Shown: positions 49,347-60,984 of the stretch, piece after piece | Layout: every line of letters begins with the position of its first letter | How positions within the stretch are numbered: the first letter of the stretch is position 1 | DNA from: Pseudomonas sp. CC120222-01a | Lineage (GTDB): Bacteria; Pseudomonadota; Gammaproteobacteria; Pseudomonadales; Pseudomonadaceae | Direction: 5' to 3' | DNA: 64,000 nucleotides | Assembly: GCF_003097235.1 (NCBI RefSeq) | Contig: NZ_QEQQ01000009.1 | Location: forward strand, 1-64,000 | Made by a program: the position numbers and the translations under genes | The notes under the pieces: model-generated | Seen by the model: only the letters and a program-made list of their open reading frames with translations | Told to the model about the DNA's origin: nothing | The model's database searches: none

Positions 49347-50728
49347 CAGACCACCGCGATCGCGGCCATCAGGCCGGTTTCCATGTGGTCGATGACGTGG
49401 CAGTGGAACATCCAGGTGCCCGGATTATCCGCCACCAAGGCCACCTGAGCGCGTTCATTCTTGCCCAACAGGTAGGTGTCGGTGAAGTACTGCTCGGGGA
49501 TCTGGCGGCGATTGGAGCCGATCACCTTGAAACTCATGCCGTGCAGGTGGACCGGGTGCTGATACTGGGTCATGTTCTTCAGCTCGAAGATGTAGCTCTT
49601 GCCCTTCTTCAGCGTGGCGATCGGCCGGTCAGCGCAGGTCTTGTCGGTGATGTCCCAGGCCTGACCGTTGATCTGCCACATGCTCGACGGCTTGTCCGGA
49701 TCGCTTTCGACCGAGACACTCGCCGCCCATTCGAAATTGAAGTTGAGCTTCTCGGCATTCTCCAGGTCCGGCTCGGCGATCGGGTTCGCCGGCAGGGCCT
49801 TGGGCCACTCGCCCGGTGCGTCGGTGCTGGCCACCGAGCGCAAGGTGCCCAGGCGCACGAAACCGTCGCGCAGGGAAACTTCCTCGCCCGCCTCGGGAAT
49901 GCGGATGGCCAGGCAGATGCGCATGCCCGGGCCGAGCCAGTACTCATCATCCAGTGGCCGTGGGGTCACCGGGTTGCCGTCGAGGGCATAGATTTTCGCC
50001 TCGCAGTTACCTTTGAGGTTCAACCGGTAAGTCCAGGTGTTGTCCAGGTTCAGCAGACGCACGCGCACCACCTGCCCAGCCGGCAACTCAGTGACGGAGT
50101 CAGCCTGGCCATTGATGGTGATCAGCCGCCCGGCGGTGCCGTTGCGTGCAGCCTCGCGGGGGATGCTGAAGGGTAGCCAGGCGCCCTGCTCGTCCACGTG
50201 CCAGTTCTTCAGGCTCAGGGTGCGCTCGTGCTTGAACCCGGTCGGCTCGCGCTCCTCGACGATCAGCGGGCCGACCAGCCCGCGCCCGAGTTCCTCGGAG
50301 CTACTGACGTGGGGGTGGTACCAGTAGCTGCCGGCATCCGGCACGCGGAACTTGTAGTCGAAGTATTCGCCCGGCTTGACCGGCAGTTGCGAAACGTAGG
50401 GCACGCCGTCCATTTCCAGCGGCAGGCGAATGCCATGCCAGTGGATGGTGGTTTCCACCGGCAGGTGGTTGATGAAGCGCACCCGCAGCCAGGTGCCCTG
50501 GCGCACGCGCAACTCAGTGCCCGGCGCCGAAGGGCCGAAGGCCCAGGCCTCAGTCTTGAAGCCGGGCACCAGCTCGACGTCCAGGGGCGCGGCGATCAGC
50601 TCGTAGTCATGCCCGGCATTGTCGTCCTCGACCTTGCCCAGCCAGTAACGGGCCGCGCCACCGGCGCCCAGGCCAACCACAACCAGGCCGGTCAGGCCTT
50701 TGAGCATTTGTCGACGGGTGAAGGACAT
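49346..50728 (-). CDS. Tat-exported multicopper oxidase
   Basis: A 460-residue periplasmic oxidase with twin-arginine signal SFTRRQMLKGLTG and all four copper motifs: HWHG (96-99), HPH in YWYHPHVS, HPVHLHG and HCHVIDHMETG. It belongs to the CueO/CopA-like laccases acting in copper tolerance or phenol oxidation; the substrate is not known. It lacks the Met-rich segment of CueO. It is a third Tat-type cargo within about 13 kb of tatABC. Confidence 0.9.
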   Translation of the reverse strand: MSFTRRQMLKGLTGLVVVGLGAGGAARYWLGKVEDDNAGHDYELIAAPLDVELVPGFKTEAWAFGPSAPGTELRVRQGTWLRVRFINHLPVETTIHWHGIRLPLEMDGVPYVSQLPVKPGEYFDYKFRVPDAGSYWYHPHVSSSEELGRGLVGPLIVEEREPTGFKHERTLSLKNWHVDEQGAWLPFSIPREAARNGTAGRLITINGQADSVTELPAGQVVRVRLLNLDNTWTYRLNLKGNCEAKIYALDGNPVTPRPLDDEYWLGPGMRICLAIRIPEAGEEVSLRDGFVRLGTLRSVASTDAPGEWPKALPANPIAEPDLENAEKLNFNFEWAASVSVESDPDKPSSMWQINGQAWDITDKTCADRPIATLKKGKSYIFELKNMTQYQHPVHLHGMSFKVIGSNRRQIPEQYFTDTYLLGKNERAQVALVADNPGTWMFHCHVIDHMETGLMAAIAVV

Positions 50729-50850
50729 CGGTGCGGGTACCTCGCGTTCTGCGCAATCAAGCTGCCAGCACAGCTGGCGGTGAAGGGCGAATACGATACA
50801 CCTGCAAATGGGAAATATTAAGTGAAGTGTTGTTTCACCTGCGCTGACGG

Positions 50851-50882
50851 CAGAAACAACAAGGGCGCCTTGCGGCGCCCTT
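50851..50882 (-). terminator. guaA terminator
   Basis: A perfect stem AAGGGCGCC/GGCGCCCTT (50861-50869 with 50874-50882) with loop TTGC lies 10 nt after the guaA stop. On the minus strand it is followed by GTTGTTT, a moderate T-tract. Confidence 0.8.
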
Positions 50883-50892
50883 GTGGCTCAAC

Positions 50893-52470
50893 TTATTCCC
50901 ACTCGATAGTGGCTGGCGGCTTGCTCGACACGTCGTAGGTGACGCGGGAGATACCGTCGATTTCGTTGATGATACGGCCGCTGACGGTTTCCAGCAGCTC
51001 GTACGGCAGGTGTGCCCAACGCGCGGTCATGAAGTCCACGGTCTCGACGGCACGCAGTGCGACGACCCAGGCGTAGCGACGGCCGTCGCCGACGACACCG
51101 ACCGACTTGACCGGCTGGAACACCACGAATGCCTGGCTGGTCTTGTGGTACCAGTCGGCCTTGCGCAGTTCTTCGATGAAGATGTGGTCGGCGCGACGCA
51201 GGATGTCGGCGTATTCCTTCTTCACTTCACCGAGGATGCGCACGCCCAGGCCCGGGCCCGGGAACGGGTGGCGGTAGACCATGTCGTACGGCAGGCCCAG
51301 CTCCAGGCCGATCTTGCGCACTTCGTCCTTGAACAGTTCACGCAGCGGCTCGACCAGCTTGAGGTTCATTTCCTCCGGCAGGCCACCCACGTTGTGGTGC
51401 GACTTGATCACGTGGGCCTTGCCGCTCTTGGCGCCAGCCGACTCGATCACGTCCGGGTAGATGGTGCCCTGGGCGAGGAACTGGATGTTGTCCAGCTTGC
51501 TGGCTTCGGCATCGAACACGTCGATGAAGGTGCGGCCGATGATCTTGCGCTTCTTCTCAGGGTCCGCTTCGCCCTCCAGGTTGTCAAGGAACTGCTTTTC
51601 AGCGTCGGCGCGGATCACCTTGACGCCCATGTTCTCCTTGAACATGGCCATCACCTGGTCGCCTTCGTGCAGGCGCAGCAGGCCGTTGTCGACGAATACG
51701 CAGGTCAGCTGGTCGCCGATGGCGCGGTGCAGCAGCGCGGCAACAACAGAGCTGTCAACGCCGCCGGACAGGCCCAGCAGGACGTTGGCCGAACCGACTT
51801 GCTCACGCACCTGGGCGATGGCGTCTTCAACGATGTTGGACGGAGTCCACAGGGCTTCACAGCCGCAGATGTCCTGCACGAAGCGGGACAGGATGCGACC
51901 GCCCTGCTTGGTGTGGGTCACTTCCGGGTGGAACTGCACGCCGTAGTAGCCGCGCGAATCGTCGAACATGCCGGCGATCGGGCAGCTCGGGGTGCTGGCC
52001 AGCACGTGGAAGTTGCCCGGCATCTGGGTGACCTTGTCGCCGTGGCTCATCCACACGTCCAGGCCCAGTACGCCGTCGTCGTCGACGTGGTCTTCGATAC
52101 CGTCGAGCAGGCGGCTCTTGCCGACCACGTCAACGCGGGCATAACCGAACTCGCGCAGGTCAGAACCTTCGACCTTGCCGCCCATCTGTTCGGCCATGGT
52201 CTGCATGCCGTAGCAGATACCCAGAACTGGCACGTTCAGGTCGAACACAGCCTGTGGGGCGCGTGGGCTGTTGGCTTCGTGGACCGACTCGGGGCCGCCA
52301 GCGAGGATGATGCCGCGCGGGTTGAATTCGCGGATCGCTTCATCGTCCATGTCGAACGGGTGCAGTTCGCAGTACACGCCGATTTCGCGCACGCGGCGGG
52401 CAATCAGCTGGGTGTACTGGGAACCGAAATCGAGGATCAGGATGCGGTGAGCGTGAATGTCGAGGGCCAT
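50893..52470 (-). CDS. guaA: GMP synthase (glutamine-hydrolysing)
   Basis: GuaA converts XMP to GMP using glutamine and ATP. The 525-residue protein has a class I amidotransferase domain (nucleophile in GICYGMQTM near residue 85; HPEVTHT near 180), the ATP-pyrophosphatase loop [14 protein letters not shown] near 233, and the C-terminal dimerisation domain ending [15 protein letters not shown]. It follows guaB with a 77-nt gap holding a stem-loop. Confidence 0.98.
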   Translation of the reverse strand: MALDIHAHRILILDFGSQYTQLIARRVREIGVYCELHPFDMDDEAIREFNPRGIILAGGPESVHEANSPRAPQAVFDLNVPVLGICYGMQTMAEQMGGKVEGSDLREFGYARVDVVGKSRLLDGIEDHVDDDGVLGLDVWMSHGDKVTQMPGNFHVLASTPSCPIAGMFDDSRGYYGVQFHPEVTHTKQGGRILSRFVQDICGCEALWTPSNIVEDAIAQVREQVGSANVLLGLSGGVDSSVVAALLHRAIGDQLTCVFVDNGLLRLHEGDQVMAMFKENMGVKVIRADAEKQFLDNLEGEADPEKKRKIIGRTFIDVFDAEASKLDNIQFLAQGTIYPDVIESAGAKSGKAHVIKSHHNVGGLPEEMNLKLVEPLRELFKDEVRKIGLELGLPYDMVYRHPFPGPGLGVRILGEVKKEYADILRRADHIFIEELRKADWYHKTSQAFVVFQPVKSVGVVGDGRRYAWVVALRAVETVDFMTARWAHLPYELLETVSGRIINEIDGISRVTYDVSSKPPATIEWE

Positions 52471-52505
52471 GACTCAATCTCGTCAGTGGAAATCGGAAAC
52501 GACGC

Positions 52506-52526
52506 GGGGCTGTTCGTGACAGCCCC
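52506..52526 (-). terminator. Weak stem-loop between guaB and guaA
   Basis: A perfect 8-bp stem GGGGCTGT-TCGTG-ACAGCCCC lies 22 nt after guaB, without an adjacent T-run. It could trim or partly end the guaB transcript before guaA. Confidence 0.4.
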
Positions 52527-52547
52527 GTTCGGTTATTGCTTGAAACC

Positions 52548-54661
<2,114 letters not shown>

Positions 54662-54707
54662 GAACGAAGCGGGCCTGCGGACTGCGGTAATCCTGCAATT
54701 CTACAGC

Positions 54708-55463
54708 TCAGCCGCTCAGGTAGCGACCGATCAGCGCCAGGCCACTGGCCAGCACCAGCCAGGTGACCAGGCGCACGAAGGCTTCGCGGGACAGCTTCAG
54801 GGTCAGTCGCCGGCCCGCCCAGAGACCGATGAACATCACCGGCAGCAGGCAGGCGGCGAGCAGCAACAGGCTGGTGTCGGCGTACACGCCGGCCAGCAGG
54901 AACAGCGACAGGCGCACAATGGTGCTGCAGCTGATCAGGGCGCTCTGGGTCGCGCGCACCTGCTCTTTTATCTCCAGCCGGGCGCTCAGGTAGATCGCAT
55001 AAAGGAAACCGCCACTGCCGAACAAGGCGCCGAACAGCCCGCCAACCGTGCCCATGGGCACCGCCCAGAGGCCCGACAACCGGGCCGGTCGCACCTTCAC
55101 CGCCAGGCCGTAGATCGCATAGGCGGTGACGAACAAACCCATCAGCAGCAACAGCAGCTCGGACTTCAGGTGCAGCAGGAACACCACGCCCAGGGTGCAG
55201 CCCACGGCCATGCACGGCAACAGGCGCAGCAGCTCGCCGCGCACCACGTCGCGACGTGACGGCAACAGGTTGCCGAAGGCGGCGACGAAGTCCAGCAGCA
55301 CCAGCAGCGGGATGATCCGCGACAGGGGCATGAAATGGATCAGTACCGGGCCAGCCACCAGCGCGGTGCCGAAGCCGGCGATGCCGAAGACGATGTAGGC
55401 GATGCCGATGGCCAGGAGGATCGGAATCCATTCAAAAGCAGAGAAGGACAGCTGGGCGAGCAT
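54708..55463 (-). CDS. TauE/SafE-family membrane permease
   Basis: An inner-membrane protein of about 251 residues with roughly eight hydrophobic helices in two halves, each with the family glycine-rich turn (FGIAGFGTALVAGPVLIHF near 25-43; GGLFGALFGSGGFLYAIYL near 140). The family exports sulfite or sulfonates or imports small anions; the substrate is unknown. ATG 55463 has AAGGA upstream; GTG 55490 is an alternative. It is divergent from xseA. Confidence 0.85.
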   Translation of the reverse strand: MLAQLSFSAFEWIPILLAIGIAYIVFGIAGFGTALVAGPVLIHFMPLSRIIPLLVLLDFVAAFGNLLPSRRDVVRGELLRLLPCMAVGCTLGVVFLLHLKSELLLLLMGLFVTAYAIYGLAVKVRPARLSGLWAVPMGTVGGLFGALFGSGGFLYAIYLSARLEIKEQVRATQSALISCSTIVRLSLFLLAGVYADTSLLLLAACLLPVMFIGLWAGRRLTLKLSREAFVRLVTWLVLASGLALIGRYLSG

Positions 55464-55558
55464 GGGGCCAATTCCTTGAGCGACCGGCACAGGTTAGCCT
55501 GTTCTGGCCTCATCGCCGGAACAGACAACCGTGCGTCATGTCCTTTATCATGCCCACC

Positions 55559-56938
55559 ATGATCAAAGACCCTTTCGAACGACTCGGCCTGGACCGCGAG
55601 GTCCTCACCGTCAGCCAACTCAACGGCCGCGCGCGCGTGCTGCTGGAAGACGTGTTCCGCAGCGTCTGGGTGGAAGGCGAGATATCCAACCTCGCCCGCC
55701 CGGCCTCCGGCCACATGTACTTCACCCTCAAGGACAGCGGTGCCCAGGTGCGCTGCGCACTGTTCCGGCAGAACGCCACCCGCGTGCGCCAGGCCCTGCG
55801 TGACGGCCTGGCAGTGCGCGTGCGCGGCAAGGTGTCGCTGTTCGAAGGGCGTGGCGACTACCAGCTGATCCTCGACACGGTCGAACCGGCCGGTGATGGC
55901 GCCCTGCGCCTGGCCTTCGAGGCGCTGAAAGAGAAGCTCGGCGCCGAAGGGCTGTTCAGTGCCGAGCGCAAGAAGCCGCTGCCGGCCCATCCGCAACGCA
56001 TCGGCATCATCACCTCGCCCACTGGCGCGGTGATCCGCGACATCATCAGCGTGTTCGGCCGCCGGGCACCGCAGGTCGAGCTGAACCTGATCCCCACTGC
56101 CGTGCAGGGCCGCGAGGCGATCAACCAGATCGTCCGCGCCTTGCAACAAGCTGACCGGCTGGGCTTCGACGCGCTGATCCTGGCCCGCGGTGGTGGCTCG
56201 CTGGAAGACCTCTGGTGTTTCAACGAAGAAGCCGTGGCCCGCGCCGTGGCCGCCTGCGTAACGCCAATCGTCAGCGCCGTCGGCCACGAAACCGATGTGT
56301 CGATCAGCGACTTCGTCGCCGACGTGCGCGCGCCTACGCCTTCGGCTGCCGCCGAACTGCTGGCCCCCGACAACAGCGGTCTGCAGCAGCGCCTCGATGG
56401 CCTGCAGCGGCGCCTGCTGCTGCGCATGCAGAACCGCCTGACCCATGACCGCCTGCGCCTGGAGTCGCTGACCCGGCGCCTGCGCCATCCCGGTGAACGC
56501 CTGCGCCAGCAAGCGCAACGCCTGGATGACCTGGACATGCGCCTGCGCCGCGCCTTCATGCTCAACCTCAACCAGCGCCGCGAGCGCCTGGCACGCCTCG
56601 ATACCCGCCTGGCCGCGCAGCATCCGGGGCGCACCCTGAAGCTGCTGGAGCAGCGCCTGCACAGCCTCGCCGAGCGCCTGCCACGGGCCATGCGCGAAGT
56701 ACTCAAGGACCGTCGCCAGCGCTTCCAGGCACAACTGCAGACGCTGCAGGTAGTCAGCCCGCTGGCGACCCTGGCACGCGGCTACAGCATCCTCCTCGAC
56801 GAGCAGGGCCAGGCCATCCGCAGCGCCGAGCAGACCCGCAACGGCCAGCGCCTGACCGCGCGCCTGAACGAAGGCGAGCTGCTGGTACGCGTCGAAGACA
56901 ATCACCTGACCCCGGTCACCCTCTCTTTACTGGACTGA
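55559..56938 (+). CDS. xseA: Exonuclease VII large subunit
   Basis: XseA with XseB degrades single-stranded DNA from both ends. The protein has an N-terminal OB-fold (WVEGEISNLARPASGHMYFTLKD) and a catalytic domain with RIGIITSPTGAVIRDI, ILARGGGSLEDLWCFNEE and SAVGHETDVSISDFVADVRAPTPSAAAEL. A long coiled coil and C-terminal PLATLARGYSIL follow. In-frame ATGs at 55538, 55550 and 55559 are all possible; I use the last, which begins MIKDPFERL. Confidence 0.95.
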   Translation: MIKDPFERLGLDREVLTVSQLNGRARVLLEDVFRSVWVEGEISNLARPASGHMYFTLKDSGAQVRCALFRQNATRVRQALRDGLAVRVRGKVSLFEGRGDYQLILDTVEPAGDGALRLAFEALKEKLGAEGLFSAERKKPLPAHPQRIGIITSPTGAVIRDIISVFGRRAPQVELNLIPTAVQGREAINQIVRALQQADRLGFDALILARGGGSLEDLWCFNEEAVARAVAACVTPIVSAVGHETDVSISDFVADVRAPTPSAAAELLAPDNSGLQQRLDGLQRRLLLRMQNRLTHDRLRLESLTRRLRHPGERLRQQAQRLDDLDMRLRRAFMLNLNQRRERLARLDTRLAAQHPGRTLKLLEQRLHSLAERLPRAMREVLKDRRQRFQAQLQTLQVVSPLATLARGYSILLDEQGQAIRSAEQTRNGQRLTARLNEGELLVRVEDNHLTPVTLSLLD

Positions 56939-56941
56939 CAC

Positions 56942-57769
56942 ATGCCCCGCCTGTTCGCGCCCCTGCTCGCCCTCTCCCTCATGCTGCTGGCCGCAGGCGC
57001 CCAGGCCAGCTACATCACCCGCACCCTGAACAAACCGGTGCCGGGTGGTGTAGCAGTGGTCGACCTCGGCCCGTCAGCAACCGCCCCGAGCGCGCGCTTC
57101 GATGGCAAGCCAGTGCTGGTGGTCAAGGAGCAGGACAACTGGCTGGCCATCGTCGGCATCCCGCTGACCCAGAAGCCCGGCACCGCCGTGCTGACCCAGG
57201 GCGGCCGCAGCCTGCCCTTCAGCGTTGGCAGCAAGAAGTACCCCGAGCAGCACATCACCTTGAAGAACACCCGCCAGGTCAACCCGAACCCGGACGACCT
57301 CAAGCGCATCGACCGTGAACTGGCCGAGCAGATCAAGGCGTATCGCAGCTTCAGCCCGGTGCTGCCGAGCAACCTGATCCTCGACAAACCCGTCAGCGGG
57401 CCGTTATCGAGCAAGTTCGGCGTGCGCCGCTTCTTCAATGGCGAGGAGCGCAACCCGCATGCCGGGCTGGACTTTGCGGTCCCGGCTGGAACACCGATCA
57501 AGACACCGGCCAACGGAAAGGTGATCCTGGTGGGTGACTACTTCTTCAATGGCCGTACGGTGTTCGTCGACCATGGGCAGGGGTTCATCAGCATGTTCTG
57601 CCACATGTCGAAGATCGATGTGCAGGTTGGCCAGCAGCTGCGCCGCGGCGATGTGGTCGGGCGCGTGGGTTCGACCGGGCGGGCCACCGGGCCGCACATG
57701 CACTGGAACGTCAGCCTGAACGATGCGCGGGTGGATCCGGCGATCTTCATTGGCGCGTTCCAGCCCTGA
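56942..57769 (+). CDS. M23-family metallopeptidase, exported (LytM)
   Basis: A 275-residue periplasmic protein with a signal peptide (cleavage after AQA), an all-beta N-terminal region (about 20-110), a short helix and an M23/LytM domain. Zinc ligands appear in NPHAGLDFAVP (His and Asp near 172-176) and GPHMHWNV (near 255), with the YFFNGRTVFVDHGQGFISMFCHMS core. An active endopeptidase on peptidoglycan cross-bridges is expected. It starts 3 nt after xseA and is probably co-transcribed. Confidence 0.9.
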   Translation: MPRLFAPLLALSLMLLAAGAQASYITRTLNKPVPGGVAVVDLGPSATAPSARFDGKPVLVVKEQDNWLAIVGIPLTQKPGTAVLTQGGRSLPFSVGSKKYPEQHITLKNTRQVNPNPDDLKRIDRELAEQIKAYRSFSPVLPSNLILDKPVSGPLSSKFGVRRFFNGEERNPHAGLDFAVPAGTPIKTPANGKVILVGDYFFNGRTVFVDHGQGFISMFCHMSKIDVQVGQQLRRGDVVGRVGSTGRATGPHMHWNVSLNDARVDPAIFIGAFQP

Positions 57770-57784
57770 GATCGGCGCCGCCTG

Positions 57785-57868
57785 CTTCGCGGGCAAGCCC
57801 GCTCCCACAGGGATCGCGCCGCGCCCGAAGGCTGCGCCGTACCTGTGGGAGCGGGCGAGCCCGCGAAG
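57785..57868. repeat. Inverted pair of REP-type elements
   Basis: Two 27-bp arms (57785-57811 and 57842-57868) are inverted copies of the REP-like core with two mismatches, around a 30-nt GC-rich centre. They follow the M23 peptidase gene by 15 nt. The remaining sequence to 58012 is AT-rich, with no gene seen. Confidence 0.85.
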
Positions 57869-58012
57869 AGGCCAGCACTGCCAACATCAAATCCGACGTG
57901 TTGCGCTGTAGAAAAATACTGCGCAAGCCTTAGTAAGCACCATAGAAATTCCAGCTATAAAATCTCGCCAATTAGCTTTTTTTAAGCATTCCTCTCAATT
58001 TTTTTCGAACGC

Positions 58013-58041
58013 TTGCCATCCCCCACCCCACTGGTTAGGGT
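58013..58041 (+). promoter_or_regulatory. Promoter of the leuA leader
   Basis: TTGCCA (58013-58018), a 17-bp spacer and TAGGGT (58036-58041). Transcription would start at or just before the leader ATG at 58049. Confidence 0.5.
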
Positions 58042-58048
58042 TGAGGGC

Positions 58049-58126
58049 ATGAAAACCTTCAGCACCCTCATCCTGCTCCGACAACATCGCAGCCTCTGCC
58101 TGGTCAGCGCCCGACTACCAGGCTGA
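58049..58126 (+). CDS. Leucine-rich leader peptide of leuA
   Basis: A 25-codon ORF starting [10 protein letters not shown], with Leu at positions 7, 9, 10, 16, 18 and 23 (six of 25), preceded by GAGGG. It ends 76 nt before leuA. Such a Leu-rich peptide is the hallmark of attenuation control by charged tRNA-Leu. Downstream stems (for example CCTGG..CCAGG around the stop, and CGGC..GCCG near 58160-58180) exist, but no classic stem plus T-run is seen, so the exact mechanism is open. Confidence 0.8.
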   Translation: MKTFSTLILLRQHRSLCLVSARLPG

Positions 58127-58202
58127 TTCGCGTCGCCTCGCCTCTTCATCTTGTTACAGCTCGGCAGGCCCGATCTCGGCCGCACACAAAAGGATTGCTT
58201 CC

Positions 58203-59876
58203 ATGACCATGCTCAAAGACCCATCGAAGAAATACCGCGCTTTCCCGACCATCGACCTGCCTGACCGCACCTGGCCGTCGAAGACCATCACCGAGGCGCC
58301 GATCTGGTGCAGTTCCGACCTGCGTGATGGCAACCAGTCGCTGATCGAGCCGATGGACTCGGAGAAGAAGCTGCGCTTCTGGAAGACCTTGGTGCAGGTG
58401 GGCGTGAAGGAAATCGAAGCCTCGTTCCCATCGGCCTCGCAAACCGACTTCGACTTCGTGCGCATGCTGATCGAAGACGGCCACATCCCGGACGACACCA
58501 CCATCCAGGTGCTCACCCAGGCCCGTGAAGACCTGATCGCCCGTACCTTCGAGTCGCTGCGCGGCGCGAAGAAGGCCATCGTCCACCTGTACAACGCCAC
58601 CAGCCCGTCGTTCCGCCGCATCGTCTTCAACCAGGACAAGCAAGGCGTGAAGGACATCGCGGTGAACGCGGCCAAGCTGTTCGTCAAATATGCCGCCCAG
58701 CAGCCGGAAACCCAGTGGACCTTCCAGTACTCGCCAGAAACCTTCAGCGCCACCGAGATGGAGTTCGCCAAAGAAGTCTGTGACGCGGTCATCGAAGTCT
58801 GGAACCCGACCCCCGAGCACAAGATCATCCTCAACCTGCCGGCCACCGTGGAAGTGTCCACGCCGAACATCTACGCCGACCAGATCGAATGGTTCTGCCG
58901 CAATGTCAGCCGTCGCGACAGCGTGATCATCAGCCTGCACTGCCACAACGACCGTGGTACCGGCATCGCCGCCACCGAACTGGGCCTGATGGCCGGCGCC
59001 GACCGTGCCGAAGGCTGCCTGTTCGGCAACGGCGAGCGCACCGGCAACGTCGACTTGGTGACCCTGGCACTGAACCTCTACACCCAGGGCATCGACCCGC
59101 TGCTGGACTTCTCCGACATCGACGGCGTGCGCAAGGTAGTCGAAGAGTGCAACCAGCTGCCGGTGCACCCACGTCACCCGTATGTCGGCGACCTGGTCCA
59201 CACCGCATTCTCCGGTTCGCACCAGGACGCCATCCGCAAGGGCTTCGCCAAGCAGCAGGAAGGCGAGCTGTGGGAAGTGCCGTACCTGCCGATCGACCCG
59301 GCCGACATCGGCCGCAGCTACGAGGCGGTGATCCGCGTCAACAGCCAGTCGGGCAAAGGCGGCATCACCTACCTGCTTGAGCAGGAATACGGCATCAGCC
59401 TGCCACGTCGCATGCAGATCGAATTCAGCCAGGTCGTGCAGGGCGAAACCGACCGCCTGGGCCTGGAAATGACCGCCCAGCAGATCTACAGCCTGCTGCA
59501 CAAGGAATACCTCCAGGCCAACGCCCCGTATGCGCTGGTCAGCCACCGCCTGCAGGAAGAAAACGGCAACAGTGCCGTAGAAGTGGAAGTCGCCGGCGAA
59601 GGCGAAACCACCCTGCACTGGCGCGGCAAGGGCAATGGCGCCCTGGAAGCCCTGGTCGCCGGCCTGCCGGTATCGGTGGAGATCATGGACTACAACGAGC
59701 ATGCCATCGGTGCAGGCACCAACGCCAAGGCGGCAGCCTACATCGAACTGCGCGTGGCTGGCGGTCGTCCGGTGCATGGCGTGGGTATCGATGAGAACAT
59801 CACCACGGCCAGCTTCAAGGCCCTGTTCAGCGCGCTGAACCGCTCGCTGAGCCAACAGGAAGCCAAGGCCGCATAA
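58203..59876 (+). CDS. leuA: 2-isopropylmalate synthase
   Basis: LeuA condenses acetyl-CoA with 2-ketoisovalerate, the first committed step of leucine synthesis. The 557-residue protein is the long (LeuA2) form. It has the HMGL-type barrel with [11 protein letters not shown] near residue 38 (metal and substrate site) and [39 protein letters not shown] near 247-285. A C-terminal regulatory domain for leucine feedback follows. AAAAGGA precedes the start. Control by the leader is likely. Confidence 0.98.
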   Translation: MTMLKDPSKKYRAFPTIDLPDRTWPSKTITEAPIWCSSDLRDGNQSLIEPMDSEKKLRFWKTLVQVGVKEIEASFPSASQTDFDFVRMLIEDGHIPDDTTIQVLTQAREDLIARTFESLRGAKKAIVHLYNATSPSFRRIVFNQDKQGVKDIAVNAAKLFVKYAAQQPETQWTFQYSPETFSATEMEFAKEVCDAVIEVWNPTPEHKIILNLPATVEVSTPNIYADQIEWFCRNVSRRDSVIISLHCHNDRGTGIAATELGLMAGADRAEGCLFGNGERTGNVDLVTLALNLYTQGIDPLLDFSDIDGVRKVVEECNQLPVHPRHPYVGDLVHTAFSGSHQDAIRKGFAKQQEGELWEVPYLPIDPADIGRSYEAVIRVNSQSGKGGITYLLEQEYGISLPRRMQIEFSQVVQGETDRLGLEMTAQQIYSLLHKEYLQANAPYALVSHRLQEENGNSAVEVEVAGEGETTLHWRGKGNGALEALVAGLPVSVEIMDYNEHAIGAGTNAKAAAYIELRVAGGRPVHGVGIDENITTASFKALFSALNRSLSQQEAKAA

Positions 59877-59895
59877 GCAGCCTCCGGTACACCAG

Positions 59896-59924
59896 GCCCG
59901 CATCCTCGATGCGGGCTTTTTTTT
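59896..59924 (+). terminator. leuA intrinsic terminator
   Basis: A perfect 9-bp stem GCCCGCATC/GATGCGGGC with a 3-nt loop is followed directly by eight T. It isolates leuA from the DUF6384 operon downstream. Confidence 0.95.
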
Positions 59925-60015
59925 ACCTGTTTGCCGCCGATAGGAGCTGGCCACTATTTTGCCTTGCGGTTTGGGTATACTGCGCCAGCCAAATTCAACT
60001 CATGCAAGGAGCACC

Positions 60016-60045
60016 ATGAGCCGCCGTCAGGAATGCAACCGATGA
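60016..60045 (+). CDS. 9-codon upstream ORF coupled to the DUF6384 gene
   Basis: ATG 60016 has a strong ribosome site (AAGGAG, 5-nt spacing) and encodes MSRRQECNR, ending in a TGA that overlaps the DUF6384 ATG (ATGA). The downstream gene's own site is weaker. An extended -10 TATACT (59976-59981) lies upstream and would place this ORF about 28 nt from the 5' end of the mRNA. Confidence 0.4.
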   Translation: MSRRQECNR

Positions 60046-60980
60046 GCGTCCCGCTGAGCGAACAGATCGGGGCCATGGGCCTCGTCGACCAGCTGCGTCA
60101 TCGCGAGATGGAGATTCAGGAACACCTGAACCTGCCCCAGCGTCGCGCCGAAGTGGCAGAGCGGATCCGCAGCTATTACCAGAACAATGGCATCGCCTTC
60201 GATGACGCAACGATCGAAGAAGGCGTATGCCTGTTCTTCTCGCGCCGCCTGGTGTTCGAGGCCCCCACGCTCAACCTGACCCAGCGCCTGCTGGTACGCC
60301 TGAACATGGCCCGCGGCACGCTGCTGAAGATCACCGTAATCGTCGCCGTGACGCTGGCCCTGCTGCTGGGCCTGAACTGGTCGGAGAACATCCGCGCGCA
60401 AAGAGATGCCACGCAACTGGCAACGCACAGCCAGGCCCTGCAGCACCGCCAACAACAGATGCTCGAGCGCCTGAAGGCAGTGACTCTCCCCACGGAGGAT
60501 CGCCAGGCACTGACGGGCTGGGCCGTACAGGCCGGGAAAGACATCGCCAACCAGAAGCTCAAAGCAGCGGAAAACACGCTCGGTGTGCTGGATGACTACC
60601 TGGACTACGCCGCCGAGCCTCTGACCCTCTCACTGGTCGACCGTCCCGGCGTCAAATCCGGCGTGGAACGCTGCTATGAAGCAGCAGGCTGCAGTCCGAA
60701 CAGCCTGCGTGGCAAGAGCTGGTACCTGATCGTCGAGGCCCTGGACGCCACCGGCAAGCCAACCCAGGTGCCGGTGACCAGCGTCGAGGATGGCAAGACC
60801 CGCTGGGCCGACCAGTTCGGCGTGCGCGTCAGCCATGACGAATACCAGAAGCTGCGCCAGGACAAGCTCGACGATGGCCATATCAACCAACGAGTCATCG
60901 GCGACAAGCCCGCCAACACCCTGGCCCTGCGCTTCACCCAGCGCACCAGCTCGAACCCTGACATGATCCTGCAATGGTGA
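60042..60980 (+). CDS. DUF6384-type membrane protein (large paralogue)
   Basis: A 312-residue protein, first of a four-gene operon. The N-terminal cytoplasmic region (LSEQIGAMGLVDQLRHREMEIQEHLNLPQRRAEVAERIRSYY) is followed by one membrane helix (ITVIVAVTLALLLGL, near 95-112). Next come a Gln-rich coiled coil (about 115-205) and a C-terminal beta-rich domain (SWYLIVEALDATGKPTQVPVTSVEDGKTRWADQFGVRV). No enzymatic motif is seen. Residues 1-75 are clearly paralogous to the last gene of the operon. I choose ATG 60042; 60033 is possible. Confidence 0.7.
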   Translation: MSVPLSEQIGAMGLVDQLRHREMEIQEHLNLPQRRAEVAERIRSYYQNNGIAFDDATIEEGVCLFFSRRLVFEAPTLNLTQRLLVRLNMARGTLLKITVIVAVTLALLLGLNWSENIRAQRDATQLATHSQALQHRQQQMLERLKAVTLPTEDRQALTGWAVQAGKDIANQKLKAAENTLGVLDDYLDYAAEPLTLSLVDRPGVKSGVERCYEAAGCSPNSLRGKSWYLIVEALDATGKPTQVPVTSVEDGKTRWADQFGVRVSHDEYQKLRQDKLDDGHINQRVIGDKPANTLALRFTQRTSSNPDMILQW

Positions 60981-60984
60981 CGCC

